Assembly (NCBI GenBank): GCA_036825195.1
Contig: DAISYQ010000005.1
Location: 58,667-122,666 of the forward strand
Direction: 5' to 3'
From: UBA2210 sp036825195
Lineage (GTDB): Bacteria > Desulfobacterota > Syntrophia > Syntrophales > UBA2210
DNA length: 64,000 bases
In this document: positions 42,749 to 52,600 of the stretch, piece after piece
Numbering within the stretch: position 1 is the stretch's first letter
How the letters are laid out: every line of letters starts with the position of its first letter
Notes under the pieces: generated by a model
Told to the model about the DNA's origin: nothing
Seen by the model: only the letters and a program-made list of their open reading frames with translations
Databases searched by the model: none
Position numbers and translations under genes: made by a program

Positions 42749-44305
42749 CCGAAAGCGTTTAGAATCTATCTTATATTTCTGCACCCGCAATCCGATGATT
42801 CGTTCCGTGGTGCCGAGAATGGTCGCAGCCTGCGACATGTTGCCCCTTGATGTTTTCAGGGCATCCATGATGAGATCGCGCTCATACCGGTCGACCTCGC
42901 CCTGCAGCGTTCCATAGGGGATCGTTCCGGAATATGCCGAGGTCTGTAGCGTGGGCGGAAGATGGTATCCATAGATGACACCTTCATTGCTGAGCAGGAC
43001 CGCCCGTTCAATACTGTTCTCCAGTTCCCTGACATTTCCCGGCCAGTGGTAACTCATGAGCATATCGATGGCATGGGTACAAATACGCTGGATTCTCTTG
43101 TTGTTTGCACGGGCGTACCGTTCCACAAAGAAATCGGTGAGAAGCAGAATATCCGATTTTCGTTCTCGAAGCGGCGGTACATAAATAGGGAATACATTGA
43201 GCCGATAGTAGAGATCTTCCCTGAACTTCCCCTGTTCCATCAACTGTTCCAGGTTCCTGTTTGTTGCGGCAATCACCCGTACGTCGATCTTCATCGTTTG
43301 CGTGCCGCCCACTCGCTCAAATTCTCGTTCCTGCAAAATCCGCAACAGGCGAATCTGCACCATGGGAGGAAGATCGCCCACTTCGTCGAGAAATATGGTG
43401 CCTCCATGGGCCAGTTCGAAACGCCCTCTTCTCATAGAGGTGGCTCCCGTAAACGCCCCCTTTTCATGGCCGAAGAGTTCGCTTTCAAGGACCGTTTCCG
43501 GAAGGGCGGCACAATTCACCTTGATCAGCGGTTTGCTTGCCCTCATACTGTTAAAATGAATCGCATTTGCTATCAGTTCCTTACCGGTTCCGCTTTCACC
43601 CCTGATCAATACATTGGCAGTGCTGTTGGATACATGAGCGATGAGCTGATACACCTCCTGCATTCCCTTTGATTTGCCTATTATGTTTGATGGACGAAAC
43701 TTTTCTTTTAATTCACTCTGCAGACGCAGATTTTCCTGTATCAGCAGTTCCCGTTCCTCCTGTGTCTGTTGACGGAGTCGGACGGCCTGGGCCACCATGG
43801 ATGCGATAATCGAGAGGAGTCGAACATCCTCTTTTAACGATATGGTTTCGTCGAAAAGCCTATCGGCGCTGAGCGTCCCTATGACCTCCGTCCCAAGTTT
43901 TATGGGGACACAGATGTAAGAAATATCCGTCTTGTGAAGATCTTTTCGGGAACCTGTTCTGTCCAGGAAAAGGGGTTCGTTGGAAATATGGGGAACAATG
44001 GCGGGTTGCCCGGTTTCGACAACTTTGCCGGTAACCCCTTCACCTATCTGATAGATCCCCTTTTTTACCTGCAGATCGGATAACCCATGAGCAACCTCAA
44101 TATACATCTCCCCGCTTTTCCGATTGAGGAGCGTCAAGGTTCCGCGTGTCATTCCCATTTTATCCGCCAGCGCATTGAGAACGGGGCCTACCACTTCTCG
44201 GATATCCAGGCTTCGACCAAGGGCTTGGCTTACTTCATAGAGCAAGGAAAGTTCGCTCATTTCCCTGTTTTTCCGGGTTGTAGTATCCTCTTTCTTTTTT
44301 TCCAT
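42743..44305 (-). CDS. NifA-like sigma-54-dependent activator with GAF sensor domain
   Basis: 520 residues. An N-terminal GAF domain (about 10-165) has GMTRGTLTLLNR and EPLFLDRTGSRKDL. The AAA+ module follows, with Walker A GESGTGKE, the sigma-54 contact loop GAFTGA and Walker B GGTIFLDEVGDL. The C-terminal Fis/NifA-type HTH is NMSQAATILGTTERIIGLRVQKY. There is no response-regulator receiver, so the architecture is NifA, not NtrC. It probably drives glnA and amt from the sigma-54 sites on either side; P-II control would parallel NifA systems (inference). The ATG at 44305 has AAGGGG 9 nt upstream and is preferred over a start 75 nt earlier. Its GAF domain is strikingly like that of the protein at 46460-49627. 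Confidence 0.92.
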   Translation of the reverse strand: MEKKKEDTTTRKNREMSELSLLYEVSQALGRSLDIREVVGPVLNALADKMGMTRGTLTLLNRKSGEMYIEVAHGLSDLQVKKGIYQIGEGVTGKVVETGQPAIVPHISNEPLFLDRTGSRKDLHKTDISYICVPIKLGTEVIGTLSADRLFDETISLKEDVRLLSIIASMVAQAVRLRQQTQEERELLIQENLRLQSELKEKFRPSNIIGKSKGMQEVYQLIAHVSNSTANVLIRGESGTGKELIANAIHFNSMRASKPLIKVNCAALPETVLESELFGHEKGAFTGATSMRRGRFELAHGGTIFLDEVGDLPPMVQIRLLRILQEREFERVGGTQTMKIDVRVIAATNRNLEQLMEQGKFREDLYYRLNVFPIYVPPLRERKSDILLLTDFFVERYARANNKRIQRICTHAIDMLMSYHWPGNVRELENSIERAVLLSNEGVIYGYHLPPTLQTSAYSGTIPYGTLQGEVDRYERDLIMDALKTSRGNMSQAATILGTTERIIGLRVQKYKIDSKRFRT

Positions 44306-44395
44306 CCTTATATACCCCTTGTAGAACTCGTTTGTTCTCCGATCTGTTTTGTATCCGATTCGCAATGCTACTGCAACCAATTTGTACTTACCCTT

Positions 44396-44430
44396 TGTGT
44401 GAGCGATTACACCGTGTTGTTCCCTCTACA
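44396..44430. promoter_or_regulatory. two tandem NifA-type upstream activator sites
   Basis: TGT-GTGAGCGATT-ACA (44396-44411) and TGT-TGTTCCCTCT-ACA (44415-44430) each match the NifA consensus TGT-N10-ACA exactly. Their centres are 19 bp apart, close to two helical turns, and they sit about 150-185 bp upstream of the sigma-54-like amt promoter. The neighbouring gene encodes a protein with a NifA-type HTH. The site consensus is short, so chance occurrence is possible, but the doublet and its place argue for function. Confidence 0.55.
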
Positions 44431-44580
44431 GCCATCGGAACAATCGAAGGGGATAATACTACAATAATGTCGTTTTTGCCAATGTTAATTACGGAGATGT
44501 AGCATTATTTCTGCTGTTTGTTGCGGGACAATCTAATAATAAGGTCGTAATATCAAAAAGATATGGATTGTGATATAATA

Positions 44581-44596
44581 TGGTACGAATATTGAT
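44581..44596 (+). promoter_or_regulatory. sigma-54-like promoter of amt
   Basis: TGGTACGAATATTGAT fits TGGCACG-N4-TTGCT except for T in place of C in the -24 box and A in place of C in the -12 GC. The spacing is exact (GG-N10). It ends 50 nt before the amt ATG. The -12 mismatch makes it weaker than the glnA promoter and possibly more activator-dependent. Confidence 0.45.
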
Positions 44597-44646
44597 AGGC
44601 ACTGAACCGTAGTAATTTTTAAAAATAGTATACTGGAGGTCTTACA

Positions 44647-45876
44647 ATGAATAGTGGTGATACCGCATGGGTGATGACCTGTGCCGCTCTTGTTTTCATC
44701 ATGACGCCGGGCGTTGCCTTTTTCTATGGAGGGTTGGCCCGAAGAAAGAACATGTTATCGGTTCTCATGCAGTGTTTTCTTATCATGTGTCTCATGAGTC
44801 TGCAATGGGTACTTTTCGGCTATTCCTTGGCTTTTGGGCCGGATGTGGGTCACGGAATCATCGGGAGCCTCAAATGGTTCGGGCTCAACGGGGTTGGCTT
44901 CGAACCGTATGACGGATATTCCAGTACGATTCCGCATCTTGCATTTATGATTTTTCAGGCCATGTTCGCCATAATCACGCCGGCCCTGATGGTCGGTGCC
45001 TTTGCGGAGCGGATCAAATTTTCCGCCTTTGTTGTACTCATGTTATTATGGACAACCTTTGTGTACGATCCGATCGCACACTGGGTATGGGGAGGTGGAT
45101 GGCTGAGTAATCTCGGAGCACTCGATTTTGCCGGGGGAATCGTCGTTCATGTCAGTTCCGGAGTGTCTGCACTTCTGATGGCAATCCTTATCGGAAAAAG
45201 GATTCGATCCAATGGCGGCGGATTTGCACCTCACAACCTGACCCTGACGGTTCTGGGAGGTGGACTCCTCTGGTTCGGATGGTTCGGATTTAATGCTGGC
45301 AGTGCATTGGGAGCGGGAGGCCTCGCCGCGAACGCCTTCGTCACTACCAACACGGCAACGGCCACTGCCGGTCTTACCTGGGCACTGATCGAGTGGCGAC
45401 GGCTCGGAGCCCCAACGACGCTTGGTATCGTCACCGGCGCGCTTGCCGGCCTTGTTGCCATTACACCTGCCTGCGGATTCGTCAGTCCGATCTCGTCGAT
45501 AGCAATCGGGGCGATAGCCAGTATGGTTTGTTATATGGCGGTAACTGCAGTAAAGGCAAAATTTGGATACGATGACGCATTTGATGTTTTCGGTGTACAT
45601 GGTGTAGGGGGAATGTGGGGAACGCTCGCTACGGGACTCTTCGCTGAAAAGGTTATAAACGAAGCCGGATCGAACGGTCTTTTCTTCGGTAACGTCAAGC
45701 TGTTTTTCATTCAGGGATTTTATCTTGTCGCATGCATCGCGTATGCCCTCATCGTGACGTGGATTCTCTATAAGGTTGTAGACGCGCTCATCGGTATGAG
45801 AGTCAATAGGGAAGATGAACTGGTGGGGCTTGATCTGACCCAGCACCATGAGTCAGCATATACCGTATTAGAATAG
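44647..45876 (+). CDS. amt: ammonium transporter Amt
   Basis: Trimeric ammonium channel, 409 residues with about 11 membrane segments. The family signature DFAGGIVVHVSSGVSALLMA lies near 160, and the conserved histidine regions appear in VVHVSSG and FGVHGVGGMWGTLATG. It starts directly with the first helix (AWVMTCAALVFIMTPGVAFFYGG) and has no long signal peptide. TGGAGGT precedes the ATG by 6 nt. A P-II gene follows 10 nt downstream, the widespread amt-glnK pair in which P-II plugs the channel when ammonium is plentiful. Confidence 0.95.
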   Translation: MNSGDTAWVMTCAALVFIMTPGVAFFYGGLARRKNMLSVLMQCFLIMCLMSLQWVLFGYSLAFGPDVGHGIIGSLKWFGLNGVGFEPYDGYSSTIPHLAFMIFQAMFAIITPALMVGAFAERIKFSAFVVLMLLWTTFVYDPIAHWVWGGGWLSNLGALDFAGGIVVHVSSGVSALLMAILIGKRIRSNGGGFAPHNLTLTVLGGGLLWFGWFGFNAGSALGAGGLAANAFVTTNTATATAGLTWALIEWRRLGAPTTLGIVTGALAGLVAITPACGFVSPISSIAIGAIASMVCYMAVTAVKAKFGYDDAFDVFGVHGVGGMWGTLATGLFAEKVINEAGSNGLFFGNVKLFFIQGFYLVACIAYALIVTWILYKVVDALIGMRVNREDELVGLDLTQHHESAYTVLE

Positions 45877-45886
45877 GAGAACAGAC

Positions 45887-46225
45887 ATGAAATATATCAT
45901 TGCGATCATACAGCCGCATAAGCTTGATGACGTACGAAAGGAACTTGAGAACGTGGAGGTCAATTTGATTACCGTCTCTAATGTTCTGGGGAGAGGAAGA
46001 CAGAAGGGATATACGGAAGTGTATCGCGGTATTCAGGAGATCGGTCTTCTCAAAAAAACAAAGATCGAAATTGCGGTGAACGAAGATTTTGTGGAGCCTG
46101 CAATCAGTGCTATCACAAAAGGCGCACACACGGGCAAACCGGGAGACGGAAAGATTTTTATCCTTGATCTTAACGAAGTGGTCAGAATCGGAACCGGCGA
46201 ACGGGGCGGTGTGGCAATCGGATAG
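45887..46225 (+). CDS. glnK: nitrogen regulatory protein P-II (GlnB/GlnK)
   Basis: 112-residue trimeric sensor of 2-oxoglutarate, ATP/ADP and nitrogen status. The start MKYIIAIIQPHKLDDVRKEL, the T-loop GRQKGYTEVYRG with the uridylylation tyrosine, and the C-terminal pattern AHTGKPGDGKIFI are all typical. The T-loop appears one residue shorter than in E. coli GlnB. It is co-transcribed with amt. Likely partners are Amt, the GAF-type activator and perhaps glutamine synthetase; which of these it binds is inferred. Confidence 0.94.
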   Translation: MKYIIAIIQPHKLDDVRKELENVEVNLITVSNVLGRGRQKGYTEVYRGIQEIGLLKKTKIEIAVNEDFVEPAISAITKGAHTGKPGDGKIFILDLNEVVRIGTGERGGVAIG

Positions 46226-46260
46226 TGTAAGATAATGGAAATATGACGCTCACCTCAACA

Positions 46261-46340
46261 ACCCTGGATTATCTATGATATCACATATAGATGATCCAGG
46301 GTGTGGGGTTACGTGATAGATCATGCTCTGGATAAGCATG
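46261..46340. terminator. two hairpins between convergent glnK and the GAF/PPDK-N gene
   Basis: ACCCTGGATTATCTAT (46261-46276) pairs with ATAGATGATCCAGGGT (46287-46302), 16 bp with one G-T pair and a 10-nt loop. A smaller CATGCT/AGCATG stem (46322-46340) follows. Neither has a clear T-tract. Position after glnK and before the end of the opposing gene suggests a bidirectional transcript end. Confidence 0.6.
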
Positions 46341-46459
46341 GTGTGTCACGTTCACTAAGTTAACTCATAGGGTCCCGTTACGTGACCGTGACGGAAAGGA
46401 AGAGAAGAAAGACCGGCTCCAATCGGTTATCCTGCCAAGACTCTTCTTCATTTATCTCC

Positions 46460-49400
46460 TTAATAGTAACAGATTACCTTTCTCTGTACGACGTCGGCCA
46501 AGATCCTTAGATTGTGTTCGCTTGTATCGAAGACCTTCACAACATCCCGATACTTAACAAAATCAGGTACCAGTTCTTCCATCTTGTTGGTGAAGGTATC
46601 CAGCCACTGCACATTATAGATCACGCCCTTTTCCCCCGGGAAGACGGCTACATAAAAGATATTTGTCTCCACAAGATCCTGGAAGAAATGGGTACCGTAG
46701 GAGAGTTCAGGCATGAGATTCCCGTCCGAGTAGGCAACTTCACCCAGCACCGAAATGTTGCTGATCTCCGAAAATCCAACCGGGACCCCCAACGAAGGCG
46801 TCGTTGAACCCCATCTGCCCGGGCCGAGCAACATAACGTGGAATGTATCCCGGTTTTCGATCTGACGGTTCAATCTCCCCACGATTCTGGCAATTTCATA
46901 TTTATCCTGCTGATTCAACTGGGTATATTGTGCCGGATCGACATAAATAACCCTGTCGATAGACTCCATAATACCGCCGCCGAAGAAATTGCCTGCAAAC
47001 TGAAAGAGTATGCTGTCTTCCTTAACATTCTTCGGAAATTCAACCCTCTTTCCCTCTCCCCTTACCTGCAGGGGCCTGCACTGTACCAGATTGATCTTGA
47101 AATCGTCTTTATCGGTAAAATTCGTTGTGAATTCAATATCAACCGGATAGTCGTAGATGGTTTCCAGCTTCTTGAGCATCTTGTGCATTGTATCGGTAAA
47201 TTGGGTGTCCGATAAAAAGTTGTCAAAGGTCAGTACCCATGCCTGTTGATCTTTTATCCCTGCTTCCCGCATCTTTCGATCGGTTTCGTGATCCCGTATC
47301 CCAATCTTGTCCATTGGTATGCCAAGTCCTTCGCCGGACAGCGTAAGCACCGGCTTTGTCGTCAGAGCGTTTTGTTCGAGATCGAGAAGGTCAACATTGC
47401 GTTGGGAAAACTTCCGTGTATCTTCCATCCCGGCAAGGGGTTTCAAGAGGGGAAGATCCAAAGCGACGATTCGTGCGTAATCTCCTTCAACCCTGTTCAC
47501 CGCCCTTGTCCCGAGTCCGAATACGAGCCTCAGCATACCCGCCTGAGGATTCATTTCGCTGTTCCATACGAAGGTGTTATGCGAGTTACCGACTCCTGCT
47601 AGATCGGGAAAATAGTAATGCTTATGATGTGAACCCGAGACCCGCTGCACGAGAAGGGCCATCTGTTCGTCAGCCTTCTCAAGACCCCGCTGCTTTCGAT
47701 AGGCCAAGGCGTTCTCATTCATGGCGCTTGCATATATTCTGCGGATGGCATTCTCAAACTGGTCATATCGTTCCTCTGGTGTTCCCTGATTCACCAGAAA
47801 GATGCTTTCATACTTGCCAGCAAAGGCATTTCCGAAGGAATCTTCCAGCAAGCTACTGGAGCGTATGATAATAGGCGATTGGCCGAAATACTCAAGCATC
47901 CGATAGAACTGTTCCTTCACTTCATCGGGGAAGGTCCCGTCTTTCATTTTTTCCCTGAGGACGCGGGCCGCCCTGAAGTATCCCTCTTTCGTCTTCTGCT
48001 CCATGCGGATCTTCCACCAGTTGTTCTGAACCAGATAGGTGTAGAAAACGTCAGACCCGATGTAGAAAGAATCATGTTCCTCGAGGATCCTTGGCCAGTT
48101 GAAGTTTTTATCGAGTTCCAGAATTTTCCTGGCTAGGAGCATTCCTACCGTTTTCCCGCCAAGAAATCCGGTACCGATCAATCGCTCCCGTATCCGCAGG
48201 AGATCTTCAAGGGAAAAGTTTTCCTTCACGAGGATAGACATTCTTGGTTCCCTGGTAATCATGATCCTGCATATCCTGTCGATCATCTCTTCTTCTTTTT
48301 CCGATTCCCAGGGTTTTTCAAGGAGGCTTTCCGCTTCAATGAACAATCGGTCCCAATAGTCAAGACTCCTCTCGCCACGGTCTTTTCTCTTTTTCGATAT
48401 ATCGGAAAAGATATTCGCTGCATTCACGCTGTCAATGATAGGAACAAAGGTATCCCCCTCCTTCTTGTGGGGGAGGAACATGGTGGGCGAATACCGTTTT
48501 GAGACCTTGAGAGGATGGATGTACATATTCCCCTTATCCCTATGAACATCAAGAAGTACCTGTGCCGTTTCGCGAATCCGAGCAATCGTCTGGAAGGAAT
48601 GATTCCCCCTGATAAAGGAAAAATATGCGATAGTATCCAATTCAAAGAGATAGGGACTGGTGATGCTGAAGAAATTCCCTACCATCAGATCGGTAGACCA
48701 TTCTGAAAGAAGGTTGGATAGACAGTCAAAGACATAATTGACGCCCCTCCCTTCTTTCTTGATAATATTATAGACTTCTGTCGAAAATGTCTCAAAACCG
48801 CTTGCCGGATCCAGGTGATACGTGACGACTTGCTGCCCGGGTTTTACAAGCGGTGCGTGATCGGCAAATCGAATATAGATGAGTTTCTTTTCTTCTCTGA
48901 GGGATCGTTCCACAAAGAGTCCGGCCACATACCGGTAATCGTCGAGATCGTCCACCTGCCATACCACACTATCCCCGATTCTCAGACCGTTGATAATCGT
49001 ATCGAGGTTTCCGTGACCCGTACTGATGGAATGTAAGCTTGTAGCGGCCTTCCTCTCCAGCCGTTCTTTCTCTTCCATCGCACGCTGACGGTCCTCTTCT
49101 TCCTGCTGGAGGAGACGAACCGCCTGGGCAATCATGGACGCAATAATGGTGAGGAGACGAAGATCTTCCTTCAGCGAGATCGATTCATCGAACACCCTGT
49201 CGGCACTGAGCGTGCCTATTACTTCGCTCTGATTCTTGATGGGAACACAGATGAACGATATGTCCTTTTTCGGAAGATTTTTACGTACCCCCGTGCGATC
49301 CAGAAATAAGGGTTCATCGGAGATCTTGGGCACAATCATGGGTCGTCCCGTTTCGACAACCCTGCCGACAACACCTTCCCCTATCTTATATTTTCCTCTC

Positions 49401-49627
49401 GCTTTTTGCGCCTTGGAAAGGCCTTGCGCGGCCTCGATAAAGATTTCTCCCGTTTCCCTGTTCAGGAGTGTAATAAAACCTCTCGTCATACCCATGAATT
49501 TATCGAGAGAACGGAGAATTGGTGCCCCTATCTTTTTTACATCTTTGTCCTGTTCCAGAACACGACTGACCTCCCAAAGAAGTGATAGCTCTTTGGTCCC
49601 TCTTCCGGTTGTTGATATCTGATCCAT
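46460..49627 (-). CDS. GAF / degenerate KaiC-like / PPDK-N-terminal fusion protein (1,055 aa)
   Basis: Three regions are visible. A GAF domain (about 10-175) is nearly the same as that of the NifA-like activator. A RecA/KaiC-like fold (about 195-400: SISTGHGNLDTIINGLRIGDSV) has no Walker A lysine, the loop reading WQVDDLDDYRYVAG. The third is a pyruvate-phosphate-dikinase N-terminal ATP-grasp region (about 480-870: GTGFLGGKTVGMLLAR, IIRSSSLLEDSFGNAFAGKYES, VQCRPLQ). Missing are the phosphohistidine swivel domain (GGxxSHxAI) and the PEP TIM barrel, so this is not a complete PEP synthase. It may phosphorylate or regulate a partner in response to nitrogen or carbon status; this is inference. It is 68 nt downstream of carB on the same strand. 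ATG at 49627. Confidence 0.82.
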   Translation of the reverse strand: MDQISTTGRGTKELSLLWEVSRVLEQDKDVKKIGAPILRSLDKFMGMTRGFITLLNRETGEIFIEAAQGLSKAQKARGKYKIGEGVVGRVVETGRPMIVPKISDEPLFLDRTGVRKNLPKKDISFICVPIKNQSEVIGTLSADRVFDESISLKEDLRLLTIIASMIAQAVRLLQQEEEDRQRAMEEKERLERKAATSLHSISTGHGNLDTIINGLRIGDSVVWQVDDLDDYRYVAGLFVERSLREEKKLIYIRFADHAPLVKPGQQVVTYHLDPASGFETFSTEVYNIIKKEGRGVNYVFDCLSNLLSEWSTDLMVGNFFSITSPYLFELDTIAYFSFIRGNHSFQTIARIRETAQVLLDVHRDKGNMYIHPLKVSKRYSPTMFLPHKKEGDTFVPIIDSVNAANIFSDISKKRKDRGERSLDYWDRLFIEAESLLEKPWESEKEEEMIDRICRIMITREPRMSILVKENFSLEDLLRIRERLIGTGFLGGKTVGMLLARKILELDKNFNWPRILEEHDSFYIGSDVFYTYLVQNNWWKIRMEQKTKEGYFRAARVLREKMKDGTFPDEVKEQFYRMLEYFGQSPIIIRSSSLLEDSFGNAFAGKYESIFLVNQGTPEERYDQFENAIRRIYASAMNENALAYRKQRGLEKADEQMALLVQRVSGSHHKHYYFPDLAGVGNSHNTFVWNSEMNPQAGMLRLVFGLGTRAVNRVEGDYARIVALDLPLLKPLAGMEDTRKFSQRNVDLLDLEQNALTTKPVLTLSGEGLGIPMDKIGIRDHETDRKMREAGIKDQQAWVLTFDNFLSDTQFTDTMHKMLKKLETIYDYPVDIEFTTNFTDKDDFKINLVQCRPLQVRGEGKRVEFPKNVKEDSILFQFAGNFFGGGIMESIDRVIYVDPAQYTQLNQQDKYEIARIVGRLNRQIENRDTFHVMLLGPGRWGSTTPSLGVPVGFSEISNISVLGEVAYSDGNLMPELSYGTHFFQDLVETNIFYVAVFPGEKGVIYNVQWLDTFTNKMEELVPDFVKYRDVVKVFDTSEHNLRILADVVQRKVICYY

Positions 49628-49695
49628 TACTGACCTGCCCCCCTTATAAATACAACAAAATACCTTTGTGTGATATACATGCTCGTATCATTAGA

Positions 49696-52600
49696 TTATC
49701 TTTCTGCGCTATATATTTCCTGGAGTGACCGTACCGTCAGAGTCTCATGCCTGAGAGCATCAATTGCGTTTACCATGGCTTTGGCTCCCGAGACGGTTGA
49801 AACAATGGGTAAATTACGGGAAAGTGCCGTGCTTCGTATCGTAATCTCATCGCGTCTCGGTTTCGGACCGCTCGGTGTGTTGATGAGAAGTTCCACGTCC
49901 CGGTTCTTGATGTAGTCCAGAATATTCGGTCTGCCCTCATCAAGCAGGGGAAGTTGTGTGACGGAGACCCCGTGATCCCTGAACGTTTGCGCCGTGCCCG
50001 GCGTTGACAGTATCTCAAACCCCAGGTCAACGAATCGTTTCCCGATTTCGACAATATCGCGTTTATCGTAATCCTTGACACTGATAAACACCTTCCCGGA
50101 ATTGGGAACTGTCTGTCCGGCGGCAATCTGACTCTTGGCAAAAGCGACACCGAGATCCGGATCTATTCCCATGACCTCACCCGTGGATTTCATCTCCGGT
50201 CCCAGTAGGGTATCGGCGCCATAAAATCTCTTGAAGGGAAGGACCGATTCCTTAACCGAAAAATATCGAGGTTCGGGATCACTGAGTATTCCCTGATCCT
50301 TGAGGGATTGACCGACCATTATCTTTGTGGCGATCTTGGCCAGTGGTACACCGGTAGCCTTTGAGACAAAGGGAACCGTTCGAGACCCCCTGGGATTTAC
50401 CTCCAGTACGTACAGTTCATCTCCCTTAACGGCATACTGAATATTGATCAGTCCCCGTACGCCCAGTTCAAGGGCCATACGTCTCGTCGTATCCTTTATC
50501 TCAGCGAGCATCTCCTTTTTAATTGAATATGAGGGGATGACCATGGCGCTGTCGCCCGAGTGGATACCGGCATGCTCGATATGTTCCATAATGCCGCCTA
50601 TGATCACATCACTTCCGTCGGAGACGGCATCGACGTCGACCTCGAGGGCATCTTCGAGAAATTTGTCTATCAGCACGGGATGGTCCGGTGATGCCTCGAA
50701 GGCTTCCTTCACAAATCCTCTCAGATCTTCCCGACGCCATACCACTACCATGGCCCGTCCGCCGAGTACATAGGAAGGACGAATCAATACGGGATATCCG
50801 ATTCGTTCGACAATCTCTTCGGCTTCTTCAAATGAGAGCGCTGTGCCGTTTGCAGGCTGTCTGATATCCAGCAGGTCGGCCATTTCCTTGAAAAGCTTTC
50901 TGTCTTCGGCCCGGTCAATGGCCTCCGGAGACGTTCCCAGAATCTTTACGCCATTCTGCGCCAGAGGTAAGGCCAGGTTCAGAGGTGTCTGACCGCCGAG
51001 CTGGACGATAACTCCTTCGGGTTTTTCCGTTCGGGCGATATTGATGACATCCTCCAGCGTTAGAGGTTCAAAGTAGAGTCTGTCCGAAATATCGTAATCG
51101 GTGGATACCGTTTCGGGATTGGAGTTGACCATGATCGTCTCATACCCCTCCTCCTTGAGCGCCATGGAGGCATGCACACAGCAGTAATCGAATTCTATCC
51201 CCTGTCCTATCCTGTTCGGTCCGCCACCGATGATCATCACCTTTTTGGTTTCGCTTCCCCTGCTTTCGTCCTCTTCCTCGTAGGTCGAGTAATAGTAGGG
51301 CGTATAAGCCTCGAATTCGGCGGCGCAGGTATCGACGAGCTTATAAACCGGTTTTACCCCGTCCTTCTCCCTTATGACCCGAACGCGAGCTGGTTCTATG
51401 CCTATGATATTGCCGATCTGACGGTCTGAAAAACCGAATTGTTTGGCCTTTTTCATGACGTCGACGGGGAGAGTACCGCTACCATTGAAGGCACTGATCG
51501 TTGCTTCCATGTCGACGATCTCTTTGATGTTCTGGAGAAACCATGGATCTATTCCCGAGAGTTGGGCTATCCGCTCAATGGGAAGACCCTTTTCTATGGC
51601 ACATCGTATGTAGAAGAGCCGCTCCACGGTAGGTCGGGTGAGAAGCGCATCGCTGTATTCGCAGTCCTCACCTTTCATTCTGTCAAGCCCGGTCAGCCCC
51701 GTTTCAAGCCCCCTCAGCCCCTTCTGGAGCGCCTCTTTGAAGGTTCTGCCGATGGCCATCGTCTCCCCCACCGATTTCATCGATATGGTAAGGGTGTCCT
51801 CTACACCGGGGAATTTTTCAAAGGCGAAGCGGGGTATCTTGACCACACAGTAATCGATGGTCGGTTCAAAGGATGCCGGAGTTTGCTTGGTAATATCATT
51901 CGGAATTTCATCAAGGGTGTACCCGACGGCGAGTTTTGCGGCGATCTTCGCGATAGGAAACCCCGTTGCCTTCGATGCCAGAGCTGATGATCTTGACACA
52001 CGGGGATTCATTTCGATTACCACTACACGCCCTGTTTCGGGATTGACAGCAAATTGTATGTTGGAGCCCCCCGTTGCAACACCCACCTTTCGAATAACCG
52101 CGATGGACGCATTACGAAGGTACTGGTATTCCTTGTCCGTTAATGTCTGAGCGGGTGCGACGGTGATGGAATCGCCCGTATGAACCCCCATGGCATCAAA
52201 GTTCTCTATGGAACAGATAATGACCACGTTATCAGCATGGTCCCGCATGACCTCGAGTTCGAATTCTTTCCATCCCAGTACGGATTCCTCTATGAGGATC
52301 TCGTTTATCATGCTCTGCTCGATACCATGAGAGGCGTAGTCTTCGAACTCTTCGGCATTATAAGCCAGGGCACCGCCGGTACCGCCAAGGGTAAAGCTGG
52401 GACGGATAACAAGAGGGAAGCCTATCTCTCCCGCAATTTCCCGGGCTTCCTCCATGGAATGGGCCACCTCGCTTCTGGGAACGTCAAGTCCGATCTCCGC
52501 CATAGCGTCCTTGAATTCCTCTCTGTCCTCAGCCCTCTTGATGGCTGCCAGATCGGCACCAATCATCTCCACATTGTATCGTTCAAAGACCCCCCGTTCG

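Larger units (their letters stand above)
44306..44646. other. divergent regulatory region between the NifA-like gene and amt
   Basis: 341 nt. The left part holds the start side of the activator gene and two TGT-N10-ACA sites (44396-44430). The right part has a sigma-54-like element (44581-44596) and the amt ribosome site TGGAGGT (44634-44640). No small gene was seen. Confidence 0.6.

Noticed and set aside
42743..44305. Annotation as NtrC
   Set aside because: There is no phospho-acceptor receiver domain; the N-terminus is a GAF domain and the HTH is NifA-like.
46460..49627. Annotation as phosphoenolpyruvate synthase (ppsA)
   Set aside because: Only the N-terminal ATP-grasp part is present; the swivel histidine and PEP-binding barrel are not seen.
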